From positions 1-50,679 of the forward strand of contig JAHDCS010000011.1 of the NCBI GenBank assembly GCA_020629755.1: a DNA stretch of 50,679 nt, in the 5' to 3' direction. A program made the position numbers and the translations under genes. Positions 28,659 to 37,226 of the stretch are shown in pieces. Under the pieces are notes generated by a model that worked only from the letters and a program-made list of their open reading frames with translations, ran no database searches and was not told the origin of the DNA. The stretch is from Flavobacteriales bacterium (GTDB lineage: Bacteria > Bacteroidota > Bacteroidia > Flavobacteriales_G > JALEGO01). Position 1 is the first letter of the stretch. The number at the start of each line of letters is the position of its first letter.

Positions 28659-29273
28659 TTATTTTTTTCCTTTACCCTTTTTTGGCCCAGGCATTATACC
28701 GTCTCTTTTAACATCAAAGTCAAAGGCAATATTCAAGCCAAACCCAAAGTTGGCACCAAATTTAGACAGTCCATATCTGAGCAATGGTCCGGTGTGTATG
28801 TGGTTGAATTCAAATTCATACATAAGTTCAAAATGTTGGCCAAATTGGGCATTAATATTTTTTTTCTCGACCAAGTCGGCATTTGGCCCTTCTGTGGTAA
28901 ACTCTTTGGTTTGAATAAGCACAACCCCTGGATTATAGCTTATGGTAAGGGCTTTTGAAAATTCATAAATCAAAATGGCATTGCCTTTGTAGTGTTTAAA
29001 TTCATCAAAAATCATCCCTGCGCCAAGACCAAACCTTAGGCGCTTCATATTACCAAAACGCTTGATGAGTTGCGCGCGGGCACCAAAGGCGGATTTGTCT
29101 GACGTGTATATTTTACTAAAAAATGGGGCTATAGAGTACTCCCAATGGTAATGGCTGTGAATATCGTTGTGGGTTTCCATGCACACATGACATTTTTTAA
29201 AATTAAAGGTTTGCGCAAAAAAGTAGTTCTGCATTACAACAAAAAACCCGGCAATCAATAAACAATTTTTCAT
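28659..29273 (-). CDS. Exported hypothetical protein, probable outer-membrane beta-barrel, with Cys/His-rich N-terminal segment
   Basis: The 204-residue protein has a signal peptide (LLIAGFFVVMQNYFFAQ). A Cys/His cluster follows (CHVCMETHNDIHSHYHWEY, residues 29-47), which looks able to bind a metal. The rest alternates short hydrophobic strands with turns (RLRFGLGAGMIFDEF, LTISYNPGVVLI, HFELMYEFEF, FGANFGFGLNIAFDF), as in small outer-membrane barrels. The C-terminus is basic (GPKKGKGKK), unusual for a barrel, which normally ends in an aromatic residue. I do not recognise the family. A near-consensus -7 element (TACCTTTC) lies upstream at 29297-29304. Confidence 0.6.
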   Translation of the reverse strand: MKNCLLIAGFFVVMQNYFFAQTFNFKKCHVCMETHNDIHSHYHWEYSIAPFFSKIYTSDKSAFGARAQLIKRFGNMKRLRFGLGAGMIFDEFKHYKGNAILIYEFSKALTISYNPGVVLIQTKEFTTEGPNADLVEKKNINAQFGQHFELMYEFEFNHIHTGPLLRYGLSKFGANFGFGLNIAFDFDVKRDGIMPGPKKGKGKK

Positions 29274-29296
29274 AAATATATTCAGCGTATAATTGA

Positions 29297-29304
29297 GAAA
29301 GGTA
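29297..29304 (-). promoter_or_regulatory. Near-consensus -7 promoter element
   Basis: The minus strand reads TACCTTTC, 7 of 8 positions of TAnnTTTG, 23 bp before the start of the Cys/His-rich exported protein gene and just past the GH3 stop. Confidence 0.35.
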
Positions 29305-29311
29305 CTTTTTT

Positions 29312-30799
29312 TTATGCGAATTTCAGTAAAGCATCTGCGGTTTTTCTGTTGTTGGCTAAACGAGGCACTTTGTTTTGCCCCCCGAGTTTTCCTTGTGATT
29401 TTAAAAAGGCGTTAAACCTTCCGGGTGTTATATATATAAACTTTGCTCTAGATAAGACGCCTCCCTGAATAAGGTCCTTGTAATATCTGTTTTTTTCTTG
29501 TAATTGATGATCAATATAGTGACAACATTCTTTTGAGAATGGCTGTTGGACTTCAACAATCCATTGATGGTAAGGCAAGCCTTGTTGTGGATTAATCATT
29601 GGAGATAAATGAAATTCACCAATCTCTAGGTTAAATGTATCTATGGCTGCGCTCATGGCCTGCTCAACTTCGCTTGCAATAACATGTTCGCCAAAGGCTG
29701 AAATATAATGAGCGGTTCTGCCTACTACTTTTATTCTTGGAGGATGTAAACTAGTAAATTCAATACAATCTCCAATTTTATAGCCCCAAAGACCAGCGTT
29801 GGTATTTAAGATAATGGCATAACTTATCCCTAATTCTACTTGCCCTATGTGCAATCGTTTGGGATTTTCTTTTTCAAGCTCGGGCAAAGGCACAAATTCA
29901 TAGAAAATTCCGCCATTCACAATTAAAAGCAAATCATCTCTGTCTTGCGCATCTTGAAAAGCAATAAATCCTTCTGAAGCCGGATAGGTTTCAATGGTGT
30001 CTATCTTTTTTCCAATAAGCCGATTAAAGTGTTCTTTGTATGGTCTAAAATTAACACCTCCATGCACAAATAGTGTGAAATGTTTAAAAATTTCAGCGAT
30101 AGTCTTTTTGCCAGATTCTGCAAGCAATTTTTCAAAATACATTTTTGCCCATGGAGGGATGCCGCTGATCAGCCTCATGTCTGCTTTAAGGGTTTCCTTA
30201 CATATGGCGTCTACTTTTTCTTCCCAATCTTCAATGCAATTTGTCTGAAAGCTAGGCATTCTGTTTTTTAAAAGATAGGCAGGCACATGATGCGCCACTA
30301 TACCTGAGAGCCTGCCTGTAGGGATACCATTTGTATTTTCTAATGAGGGCGAGCCCTGTAAAAAAATCATTTTACCCCCTAAAAAGGAGGTCTTTCCGGT
30401 ATTGGCAATGTAAGAGAGTAAGGCATTGCGGGCGCCTGCGATTTGATGTTTTATTGATCCATCTGTAATGGGTATATATTTAGCTCCAGAAGTGGTGCCT
30501 GAGGTTTTGGCAAAGTATTTAGGAATGCCTGGCCATAATACGTTTTTTTCGCCAGTTTTGGCACGTTCAATATAGGGTTTAAGAGCCTCGTAATCAGATA
30601 AAGGTACTTGGTCTTTAAACTCTTGATAGGTCTTGATGTTTTTAAAACCATGGTGTTTTCCAAAGGCAGTAGTAGCCCCTTTTTGAATCAATGTTCTTAA
30701 TACACTTTCTTGCACTTTATAGGCTGTTTTACCTTCTTTACGTAACCGCGAGTAGAGGCGTCGGGCCCAAATTTTTGCGATGAAAGAGTTTAATGCCAA
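29312..30799 (-). CDS. GH3 auxin-responsive-promoter family protein (acyl-adenylating enzyme-like)
   Basis: The 495-residue protein matches the GH3 family throughout. Motifs include TTAFGKHHGFKNIKTYQEFKDQVPLSDYE near the N-terminus, the ATP-binding loop FAKTSGTTSGAKYIPIT (about residue 92), ETYPASEGFIAFQD, and GLWGYKIGDCIEFTSLHPPRIKVVGRTAHYISAFGEHV. Plant GH3 enzymes adenylate a carboxylate and join it to an amino acid; bacterial members are widespread but their substrates are not established. It starts 8 bp after the M28 peptidase stop, within the cysS-M28-GH3 run. Confidence 0.9.
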   Translation of the reverse strand: MALNSFIAKIWARRLYSRLRKEGKTAYKVQESVLRTLIQKGATTAFGKHHGFKNIKTYQEFKDQVPLSDYEALKPYIERAKTGEKNVLWPGIPKYFAKTSGTTSGAKYIPITDGSIKHQIAGARNALLSYIANTGKTSFLGGKMIFLQGSPSLENTNGIPTGRLSGIVAHHVPAYLLKNRMPSFQTNCIEDWEEKVDAICKETLKADMRLISGIPPWAKMYFEKLLAESGKKTIAEIFKHFTLFVHGGVNFRPYKEHFNRLIGKKIDTIETYPASEGFIAFQDAQDRDDLLLIVNGGIFYEFVPLPELEKENPKRLHIGQVELGISYAIILNTNAGLWGYKIGDCIEFTSLHPPRIKVVGRTAHYISAFGEHVIASEVEQAMSAAIDTFNLEIGEFHLSPMINPQQGLPYHQWIVEVQQPFSKECCHYIDHQLQEKNRYYKDLIQGGVLSRAKFIYITPGRFNAFLKSQGKLGGQNKVPRLANNRKTADALLKFA

Positions 30800-30807
30800 A
30801 GTAAAAA

Positions 30808-31830
30808 TTACTGGTTGTAAATGTATTGTAAAACAGTCTGACCAACGGCTTTTAAGGTGGGCTTATGAATGACATCCATATTGTCGTTATGGGTATGGTG
30901 AAACGACCCAAAGTCTCTTTTTTGCACATCGTAATGAATGATATCAATAGTAGGTATTTTAGCTATTTCATTCACATACTTGTGGTCATCTGTAATGCCA
31001 TAGGGCTCTATCTCTGAGGTAAAATAACCTGCGTACCCTAATTGAGCAGCTGTTTTCCAAACGTCTTCCACAATATTTTTGGCATAGCGCATCGAATGAC
31101 CTTCTTTAGGAAAACGTGCATCTTTAGCGCCTACCATATCTAGTAAAATACCTGCATTAGGGCTATAGGCAGAGCCAAAACTTTTATTTCTACTCCAGTA
31201 TTGGGCGCCTAAAGCCCATGTATCTTCTTTAGGGCCTTGTGCCGAAGAAGGCTGGCCGTAATCTTCAGCGTCAAAAAAAACAAGATCAATACCTACTTTG
31301 GGTTTTATTTGGGCTTGTATAATACTTTCTAAAACACCAAGAATCACGCCAACCCCACTGGCACCATCATTAGCGCCTAAAATAGGTTTGTCTGTATTCT
31401 GTACATCTCTATCTGCAATGTGTCTAGTGTCGTAATGGGCAAAAAGCACAATGCGCTTTTTCAGATCAGGCATCCATCGTGCACAAATGTTTTTTATGTG
31501 TAATTTTTTTCTATCGTAAGACATCACCACCCCTTTTTGAATTTGGGTCTGTAGGCCAAATCCCTCCAAAACAGAGCGCAAATAATCTACGCAAGCGCCG
31601 TGAGCTTTTGAGTTGGGTACTCTTGGCCCAAAGTCAACTTGAGCTTTTATGTAGTTATAAGCATTTTCACTGTTAAAATCAGGTGCTACAACTTTTGGTT
31701 GAGAGTCAAGTGTTGGTGTTCTACTCTGCTCTTTAGTTGTAGTGTTAGAATCGGATGTGCATCCCCCCAAAAACAACATCCCCCCTAAAAAGAATAGCCA
31801 CAGATTACGTTTTTTCCCAAGTTGTACCAT
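30808..31830 (-). CDS. M28-family metallopeptidase / glutaminyl cyclase-like lipoprotein
   Basis: The 340-residue protein has a lipoprotein signal ([15 protein letters not shown], lipobox Cys near residue 24), so it is probably anchored in a membrane on the periplasmic or surface side. The M28 zinc site is clear: [52 protein letters not shown] and a late His in [14 protein letters not shown]28 lipoproteins of this type are either aminopeptidases or glutaminyl-peptide cyclotransferases; the DAEDYG form with the final FHHTHND segment fits the cyclase-like group well. The start overlaps the cysS 3' end by 26 bp. Two GGGGGGAT copies lie 17 bp apart in the signal-peptide codons. Confidence 0.87.
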   Translation of the reverse strand: MVQLGKKRNLWLFFLGGMLFLGGCTSDSNTTTKEQSRTPTLDSQPKVVAPDFNSENAYNYIKAQVDFGPRVPNSKAHGACVDYLRSVLEGFGLQTQIQKGVVMSYDRKKLHIKNICARWMPDLKKRIVLFAHYDTRHIADRDVQNTDKPILGANDGASGVGVILGVLESIIQAQIKPKVGIDLVFFDAEDYGQPSSAQGPKEDTWALGAQYWSRNKSFGSAYSPNAGILLDMVGAKDARFPKEGHSMRYAKNIVEDVWKTAAQLGYAGYFTSEIEPYGITDDHKYVNEIAKIPTIDIIHYDVQKRDFGSFHHTHNDNMDVIHKPTLKAVGQTVLQYIYNQ

Positions 31831-33274
31831 CTCTAGAATCTTTAAGTTGAATAGAAAGTTCAGAAAGTTTATCTCTAATTAAATCAGAAGTTGCGTAATC
31901 TTTGTTTTCTTTTGCGTTTTTTCGAAGCTCAATAATTAACTGCATCAAATCATCTTGGTTTGACGCTGACTTGTCTTTTGAATCTTTAGGTAATTCTAAT
32001 CCAAGAATCTCAAAGAGGATCACATCAAAATTGTGCTTGAGTAGCTTTAGGTCTGCCAAAGAAAGTTGCGCGTTATTGCGCGAAGCATTTTGAATAATTT
32101 TAACAAGGCCAAAGAGTTCAGCAATACAAATAGGCGTATTGAAATCATCATCTAGTGCGGCAAAACATTTATCTAAAATAGGTTTAATCTCTACAGACGA
32201 GTTTTCAGAAGCCTTAAGATTTTGCAAAACAGAATACCCATTTACAAGCCTTTCAAATCCTTTTTGAGCGGCCAAAAGGGCCTCGTTAGAAAAATCAAGG
32301 GTTGAGCTGTAGTGGGCTCCTAAAATAAAAAAGCGAATGGTCATTGGGCTATACGCCTGTTCAAGAAGTTTGTGATTCCCTTCAAAGAGTTCATCTAGGG
32401 TAATAAAATTACCTAAAGACTTGCCCATCTTTTGCCCATTGATGGTAATCATATTGTTGTGTACCCAATACTTTACGGGTTCTTTACCTGAAGCCCCCAC
32501 AGATTGCGCAATTTCACATTCATGGTGCGGAAATAAAAGATCCATCCCTCCGCCATGTATATCAAAATGTTCGCCCAAATATTTGGTGCTCATCACAGAG
32601 CATTCTAAATGCCAGCCCGGAAATCCTTCACTCCAGGGCGAAGGCCAATGCATCAGATGTTCTTTGGCGGCCTTTTTCCAGAGGGCAAAATCGGTAGGGT
32701 GTCGTTTTTCATCGCCGCCCTCTAAACTACGCGTTTGTTCTAATAAATCTTCAATCTTTCTGCCAGAGAGCTTGCCGTAATGGTGGTGGGTATTGTATTT
32801 GGGTACATCAAAATACACCGATCCGTTGACCTCATATGCATAGCCTGCCTGAAGAATTTTTTCGATCATTTGAATTTGCTCGGTAATGTGTCCGCTTGCA
32901 CAAGGCTCAATAGAAGGAGGGAGGCAATTTAAAGCATCCATGTTCTGGTGATACCTCAAGGTGTAGTGCTGAACCACTTCCATGGGCTCGAGCTTTTCAA
33001 GCTTGGCTTTTTTTTGAATTTTATCTTCACCCTGGTCGCCATCACCCACCAAATGGCCTACATCGGTTATGTTTCTTACAAAGCGCACTTTATATCCGCT
33101 ATAGCTAAGGTAACGCCGCATCACATCAAACACTATACCCGGTCTTGCATGTCCTAAATGGGCATCGCCATAGACAGTAGGGCCGCACACATACATACCA
33201 ACCAAAGGCGCATTCAATGGCTTAAAAAGTTCTTTTTTTCGCGTAAGCGTATTTTTAATGTAGAGATCTCTCAT
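31805..33274 (-). CDS. cysS: Cysteinyl-tRNA synthetase
   Basis: The class I enzyme charges tRNA-Cys. The 489-residue protein has the first zinc Cys and HIGH-like motif in [24 protein letters not shown], the zinc ligands [10 protein letters not shown] and HHECEIAQ, the KMSKS-type loop KMGKSLGNF (Gly in place of the usual Ser), and the helical tRNA-binding C-terminal region ending [10 protein letters not shown]. Length is normal. The first gene of a likely operon with the M28 lipoprotein and GH3. Confidence 0.97.
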   Translation of the reverse strand: MRDLYIKNTLTRKKELFKPLNAPLVGMYVCGPTVYGDAHLGHARPGIVFDVMRRYLSYSGYKVRFVRNITDVGHLVGDGDQGEDKIQKKAKLEKLEPMEVVQHYTLRYHQNMDALNCLPPSIEPCASGHITEQIQMIEKILQAGYAYEVNGSVYFDVPKYNTHHHYGKLSGRKIEDLLEQTRSLEGGDEKRHPTDFALWKKAAKEHLMHWPSPWSEGFPGWHLECSVMSTKYLGEHFDIHGGGMDLLFPHHECEIAQSVGASGKEPVKYWVHNNMITINGQKMGKSLGNFITLDELFEGNHKLLEQAYSPMTIRFFILGAHYSSTLDFSNEALLAAQKGFERLVNGYSVLQNLKASENSSVEIKPILDKCFAALDDDFNTPICIAELFGLVKIIQNASRNNAQLSLADLKLLKHNFDVILFEILGLELPKDSKDKSASNQDDLMQLIIELRKNAKENKDYATSDLIRDKLSELSIQLKDSRDGTTWEKT

Positions 33275-33284
33275 GGCTAGAGTT

Positions 33285-33292
33285 CAAAGGTA
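33285..33292 (-). promoter_or_regulatory. -7 promoter element for cysS
   Basis: The minus strand reads TACCTTTG, a full TAnnTTTG match, 10 bp before the cysS ATG in the 25-bp gap after rlmH. The same 8 bp also precede pheT and the wzz-like gene. Confidence 0.55.
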
Positions 33293-33299
33293 TTAAATT

Positions 33300-33776
33300 T
33301 TACGAGCCATGGTGATAGGGTTCATTGTGAATAATGGTAAAAGCGCGGTAGAGTTGTTCTAAAAAAAGAATGCGTATAATTTGATGTGAAAAGGTACATG
33401 GTGAAAGCGATAGTTTTTGATTGGCTCTTTGGTAGAGTTTTTCTGAAAAGCCATAAGCGCCTCCAATAACAAATACAATGGGTTGTTTAGACTGATAAAG
33501 CTGCCGCTCTTCAAGGGTTTTGGCTAGTGATTCAGAGCTTTGTAATTTGCCTTTTACGTCTAATAAAATCACCCAATCTTGTGTGTTAATCTTGGCAAGA
33601 ATAGCACTGCTTTCTTTTTTGTTTTTTTCTTTTGGGGGGATGGTTTTTTCAGTGCTTTCTTTCACTGTAGTAATTGAAAATCGGGCGTACTTTTTAATGC
33701 GATTTTCATACAGAGTGATGCCTGTTTTTAGATACTCAAAAGAGGTTTTACCCACTTGGATGAGGTTTATTTTCAT
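33300..33776 (-). CDS. rlmH: 23S rRNA (pseudouridine1915-N3)-methyltransferase RlmH
   Basis: RlmH methylates pseudouridine 1915 in helix 69 of 23S rRNA. The 158-residue SPOUT protein has the knotted SAM site (IVFVIGGAYGFSEKLYQRA) and the family C-terminus (FSHQIIRILFLEQLYRAFTIIHNEPYHHGS). Length is normal. A near-consensus -7 element (TAGCTTTA, minus strand 33796-33803) lies upstream, divergent to nadC. Confidence 0.96.
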   Translation of the reverse strand: MKINLIQVGKTSFEYLKTGITLYENRIKKYARFSITTVKESTEKTIPPKEKNKKESSAILAKINTQDWVILLDVKGKLQSSESLAKTLEERQLYQSKQPIVFVIGGAYGFSEKLYQRANQKLSLSPCTFSHQIIRILFLEQLYRAFTIIHNEPYHHGS

Positions 33777-33828
33777 TTCGGAATTAAATTTTATGTAAAG
33801 CTATAAAAACTAGGTGGCTGGCTTTGTA

Positions 33829-33836
33829 TATTTTTG
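33829..33836 (+). promoter_or_regulatory. -7 promoter element for nadC
   Basis: TATTTTTG matches TAnnTTTG and ends 15 bp before the nadC ATG. No clear -33 TTG was seen. Confidence 0.5.
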
Positions 33837-33851
33837 TCTAAAAGCTGACGT

Positions 33852-34706
33852 ATGGATATTTCTAAATACAGATCGCAAATAGAAGATAATATTAAAAGAG
33901 CCTTTAAAGAAGATGTAGGAGATGGTGATCATACTTCAAATGCTTGTGTGCCAAATACTCAAACCAAAAAAGCCCGGTTATTGGTGAAAGATAATGGCGT
34001 TTTAGCTGGGGTTGAACTCACTAAAATTTTACTTGATCTTCTCGCTCCAGAGATTTCAATAGACGTTAAAATAAAAGATGGCACACAGGTGACACATGGG
34101 GATGTGGCTTTTTACTTAGAAGGCAATGCTAGAAAAATACTCACTGTTGAAAGGCTAATTTTAAATTTCATGCAACGTATGAGTGGCATTGCCACTAAAG
34201 CACATAGCTATGCCCAAAAAATAAGTGATTTACCTACACAGGTGCTAGATACCCGAAAAACAACGCCTAATCAACGGATTTTTGAAAAATGGGCGGTGTC
34301 AATTGGGGGCGGAACTAATCATCGCTTTGGTTTGTACGACATGATCATGATTAAAGACAACCACAACGATTATGCAGGCGGAATTGACAAGTCTATTGCC
34401 CATGTGCATAAATACTTAGAAGAGCTGGGACGAAAAATTAAAATTGAAATAGAGGTTAGAAATTTTGAAGAGCTTGATCAGGTTTTGAGCATAGGCGGTG
34501 TTGATCGAATTATGTTAGATAATTTCTCAGTAGAAGATACCAAAAAAGCGGTAGAGATTATTGATAAAAGATATCAGACGGAGTCTTCAGGCGGTATTAC
34601 CTTAGAAACCATACGTGACTATGCTTTATGTGGCGTAGATTATGTGTCTGTTGGAGCGCTTACCCATCAAATTTTAAGTTTAGATTTAAGCCTTAAGGCA
34701 TGCTGA
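33852..34706 (+). CDS. nadC: Nicotinate-nucleotide pyrophosphorylase (carboxylating)
   Basis: The enzyme turns quinolinate and PRPP into nicotinate mononucleotide in de novo NAD synthesis. The 284-residue protein has EDVGDGDHTSNACVP, the PRPP/quinolinate site residues in ERLILNFMQRMSGIATKAH, TRKTTPNQRIFEKWAVSIGGGTNHRFGLYDMIMIKDNH, IEIEVRNFEELDQVL, IMLDNFS and SSGGITLETIRDYA.CGVDYVSVGALTH. Length is normal. The end overlaps the yihY-like start by 7 bp. nadA and nadB are not in the window. Confidence 0.96.
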   Translation: MDISKYRSQIEDNIKRAFKEDVGDGDHTSNACVPNTQTKKARLLVKDNGVLAGVELTKILLDLLAPEISIDVKIKDGTQVTHGDVAFYLEGNARKILTVERLILNFMQRMSGIATKAHSYAQKISDLPTQVLDTRKTTPNQRIFEKWAVSIGGGTNHRFGLYDMIMIKDNHNDYAGGIDKSIAHVHKYLEELGRKIKIEIEVRNFEELDQVLSIGGVDRIMLDNFSVEDTKKAVEIIDKRYQTESSGGITLETIRDYALCGVDYVSVGALTHQILSLDLSLKAC

Positions 34707-35656
34707 TAGAATTTAGCAAAATAGTAGATGGCACTTTAATTGCGATTAAAAAAAGTAAAATACTCAAACTCTCATTGCCTGGTTTTGACGGCAAAAGCAT
34801 GTATGAGGTATTTGAGTTTTTCTTTAGATCTGTTATTAAAGGTGCTGTAAATATGCGGGCAGCGGCAGTGTCTTTTAAATTTTTCTTAGCGCTTTTCCCG
34901 GCTATGATTTTTATTTTCACCTTGATTCCGTACTTGTTGCAATTTGTCCCTTTTTTGCCCGAACAAGATTATGTACAGTTCATTATGGATGAAATTCATA
35001 TTATTTTGCCTGAAACGGTTTATCAGAGCATTAAAGATACAGTCTTTGATATTTTGAGCATCAAACGCCAGGGGCTTTTGTCTTTTGCGTTTTTACTTAC
35101 GCTTTTTTTTGCTACCAATGGCTTTATGGCTCTTATGACTGCTTTTAACCATTCTATTAATGTGACCACCAAAAGGCATCCCTTAAAACAACGTTTTTTT
35201 GCTATTCTACTGATGTTTATTACGCTTTTTTTGGTCTTATTAACGACTATTTTAGCGGTGGTCAGTGAGTTGGCCTTCGATTATATTTTAAGCCATGATA
35301 TATTGCATAGGGGCTTTATGTACTACTGCATTGTTTTTGTAGACTTTTTAATTATTGTAGCATTAATTTATTTGGCTATTTCGTTCATGTATTATTTTGC
35401 GCCTGAAAACAGAAAACACTGGAAGTTCTTTTCGGCAGGCTCAAGTTTAGCTACTTTACTTTGCATAATGGTAACGGGTGCTTTTAGTTGGTATGTGGCT
35501 AATTTTGGCAATTACAATAAAGTCTATGGCTCTATTGGTACACTGATGATTTTTATGATTTGGGTAAACATCATCTCCACAATTTTGATTGTAGGCTTTG
35601 AGTTAAATTCAAGCATTCAAAGTGCGAGTTTAGTTAGGGAGAATGATAAGGAGTAA
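34700..35656 (+). CDS. YihY/BrkB-family inner-membrane protein
   Basis: The 318-residue protein has six hydrophobic segments with the family hallmarks: RAAAVSFKFFLALFPAMIFIFTLIPYLLQ, a mid-protein LTLFFATNGFMALMTAFN, ITLFLVLLTTILAVVSELAF, YYFAPENRKHWKFFSAGSSLATLL and GSIGTLMIFMIWVNIISTILIVGFELN. YihY/BrkB proteins are widespread; old claims that they are RNase BN are wrong and their role is unsettled (an envelope transport or integrity role is often assumed). It overlaps nadC and is overlapped at its end by a possible 29-codon ORF. Confidence 0.88.
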   Translation: MLIEFSKIVDGTLIAIKKSKILKLSLPGFDGKSMYEVFEFFFRSVIKGAVNMRAAAVSFKFFLALFPAMIFIFTLIPYLLQFVPFLPEQDYVQFIMDEIHIILPETVYQSIKDTVFDILSIKRQGLLSFAFLLTLFFATNGFMALMTAFNHSINVTTKRHPLKQRFFAILLMFITLFLVLLTTILAVVSELAFDYILSHDILHRGFMYYCIVFVDFLIIVALIYLAISFMYYFAPENRKHWKFFSAGSSLATLLCIMVTGAFSWYVANFGNYNKVYGSIGTLMIFMIWVNIISTILIVGFELNSSIQSASLVRENDKE

Positions 35657-35732
35657 AAGAATATTTAAGGGAGCTTTTTTTATATTATTATCAATGGTGA
35701 TAATTACCATTTTAACAGGCTACATTTTCTAG
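35643..35732 (+). CDS. Possible 29-residue single-pass membrane miniprotein
   Basis: An ATG at 35643 lies 14 bp inside the yihY-like 3' end in another frame and opens a 29-codon ORF ending TAG at 35730-35732. The product starts with a basic stretch (MIRSKRIFKG) and continues as one hydrophobic helix (AFFILLSMVIITILTGYIF), an N-in miniprotein pattern. Overlap with the upstream stop would allow translational coupling. There is no homology evidence, and in AT-rich DNA such short hydrophobic ORFs can occur by chance. Confidence 0.4.
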   Translation: MIRSKRIFKGAFFILLSMVIITILTGYIF

Positions 35733-35769
35733 AGGTGGGCAGATAGCTTCATTCTTGGCTTGAATTTTC

Positions 35770-35793
35770 GTTCTTTTCTTCAAGGAAAAGGAC
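35770..35793. repeat. Hairpin after the yihY/miniprotein genes
   Basis: GTTCTTTTC, loop TTCAAG, GAAAAGGAC forms a 9-bp stem with one G.T pair. On the plus strand it is followed by A's rather than T's, so it is a transcript-end hairpin at best and not a classical terminator. Confidence 0.35.
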
Positions 35794-35857
35794 AAAAAAA
35801 AGGATAGAAGAAAATAACTTAAAAAAAACGGGGTAACTCCAACAATGCAAACTTTAC

Positions 35858-35888
35858 TTGACTTGGGTTTAGAGAGTTGATAACTTTG
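35858..35888 (+). promoter_or_regulatory. Full Bacteroidota-type promoter
   Basis: TTG at 35858-35860 and TAACTTTG at 35881-35888 are separated by 20 bp, matching the -33 TTG / -7 TAnnTTTG pattern at proper spacing. It ends 14 bp before the ATG of the orphan lipoprotein gene at 35903 and is the best-formed promoter in the window. Confidence 0.7.
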
Positions 35889-35902
35889 TAAAAAATCGAC
35901 TT

Positions 35903-36313
35903 ATGCAAAAATTTTCACAATTCATCACTTTAGTTATTGTATCTATTTTTTTAACATCTAGTGCTTGCAATAAAAACAATTCTAAAGAAGCACCTTTAAA
36001 CCAAGCAAGGTTTCCGGATTGCACTTGTGATAAAATATTAGATTCTTCACTAGATACTTGGGTAGAAGATATCATTGAAGAACCCAATATATATGGCTCA
36101 GAATTAAAAAGTGATGTTTTTGATCTTAAAGGTATTTATGCATACGAACTATCAACAGGAGATACAATAATTCATATTTTGAGTCAACATGGCGACGATA
36201 ATGGCCCATGGAATGAGCATGGGTATGCCACTTGCGATTTAAAAGCAGCAACATTTATGTATGAGTATACTGGTGAAAAGACTTTGATTGCGACTCTTTT
36301 TTCAGCAGATTGA
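35903..36313 (+). CDS. Hypothetical lipoprotein
   Basis: The 136-residue protein has a lipoprotein signal (FITLVIVSIFLTSSAC; lipobox Cys about residue 22). The mature part is acidic with a short C-x-C pair (DCTCDKI) and a patch GDDNGPWNEHGYATC. It is 9 bp from a convergent VOC gene. I do not recognise the family. A full-consensus promoter upstream suggests it is expressed by itself. Confidence 0.65.
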   Translation: MQKFSQFITLVIVSIFLTSSACNKNNSKEAPLNQARFPDCTCDKILDSSLDTWVEDIIEEPNIYGSELKSDVFDLKGIYAYELSTGDTIIHILSQHGDDNGPWNEHGYATCDLKAATFMYEYTGEKTLIATLFSAD

Positions 36314-36322
36314 GTGATGTTT

Positions 36323-36688
36323 TTAACTCGAATGCAATCCTATTCGATTGCCTTCTGTGTCAATGAACTGTGCAAAAAAGCCAAATTCGCCGATGTCGGT
36401 TTTAGGCACAATGACTTTACCGCCTGCGGGTTCTACTTTGGCTAATTCTATATTTAGATCTTCACACGAAAAATAAATAATAGTGCCATCCGTACTCGGG
36501 TGATTAACTGAAGACTGCACAATACAACCAGAAGAACCTGGCCATTGAGACGACCCAAACATGTACATTTTACTATCAGGCATTTCAATATATTGGAATT
36601 CAAGTCCAAAAACATTGGCATAAAAGACTTTTGCTCTTTCAATATCTGTGGCGGCAATTTCACACCATTGGACTGGGTTTTTACTCAT
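36323..36688 (-). CDS. VOC (glyoxalase/bleomycin-resistance) superfamily protein
   Basis: The protein of about 121 residues has the VOC paired beta-alpha-beta-beta-beta pattern. The first half is VQWCEIAATDIERAKVFYANVFGLEFQYIEMPDSKMYMF and the second TIIYFSCEDLNIELAKVEPAGGKVIVPKTDIGEFGFFAQFIDTEGNRIGLHS. This kind of short protein is often labelled glyoxalase-like, but no substrate can be read. The start MSKNPVQWCEI at 36688 is preferred over the in-frame ATG two codons upstream. Confidence 0.85.
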   Translation of the reverse strand: MSKNPVQWCEIAATDIERAKVFYANVFGLEFQYIEMPDSKMYMFGSSQWPGSSGCIVQSSVNHPSTDGTIIYFSCEDLNIELAKVEPAGGKVIVPKTDIGEFGFFAQFIDTEGNRIGLHSS

Positions 36689-36731
36689 AATCATTGTAAT
36701 TAAAACATTCAGATTGAAATTAAAAAAAATG

Positions 36732-36739
36732 TATCTTTA
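36732..36739 (+). promoter_or_regulatory. Near-consensus -7 element of the second orphan lipoprotein gene
   Basis: TATCTTTA matches 7 of 8 positions of TAnnTTTG, 16 bp before ATG 36756. If it is used, the ATG at 36750 would have almost no leader, which favours 36756. Confidence 0.4.
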
Positions 36740-36755
36740 AAGAAAATTTATGTTC

Positions 36756-37226
36756 ATGAAAAAAATACTTTTTCCTCTTTTAATAATTTTAATGATTTCT
36801 AATTGTTCAAAAAATAAAGATGTTCCTCAATTAGATAGTTTAATTTTTGGTACTTATTATGGAGAGTGTATGCCTTCAAACGAAATGTGTATTGAAACTT
36901 TTAAATTAACCAATACTCAATTATTTGAAGATGAGTTAGATGATTACGATAATACTCAATTTGCATATACACCTCTAAGTCAAGCGCATTTTAACGTTGC
37001 TTCTGATTTAGCTATTACCTTTATACTTTCAAACCTAAATAATTATCCAGATTCAACTTTTGGTTTTCCAGATTCATTTGATCAAGGAGGCGTGTTTATT
37101 TCTGTTGAAGAAAATGGAGTGGCAAAAAGATGGAATATTGATAGAGATTTAACTTTTGTTCCTTCTCATTTGCATTCCCTTGTCAATCAAGTCAATGCTA
37201 AAGTTTATGCTTTACAAGATCTTTAA
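36756..37226 (+). CDS. Hypothetical lipoprotein
   Basis: The 156-residue protein has a short lipoprotein signal (MKKILFPLLIILMISNC; Cys at residue 17). The mature chain is acidic and has a Cys pair (GECMPSNEMC) and a repeated aspect of Phe/Pro (DSTFGFPDSFDQGGVF). I do not recognise the family. Its 3' end overlaps the convergent thioesterase gene by 4 bp. Confidence 0.65.
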   Translation: MKKILFPLLIILMISNCSKNKDVPQLDSLIFGTYYGECMPSNEMCIETFKLTNTQLFEDELDDYDNTQFAYTPLSQAHFNVASDLAITFILSNLNNYPDSTFGFPDSFDQGGVFISVEENGVAKRWNIDRDLTFVPSHLHSLVNQVNAKVYALQDL

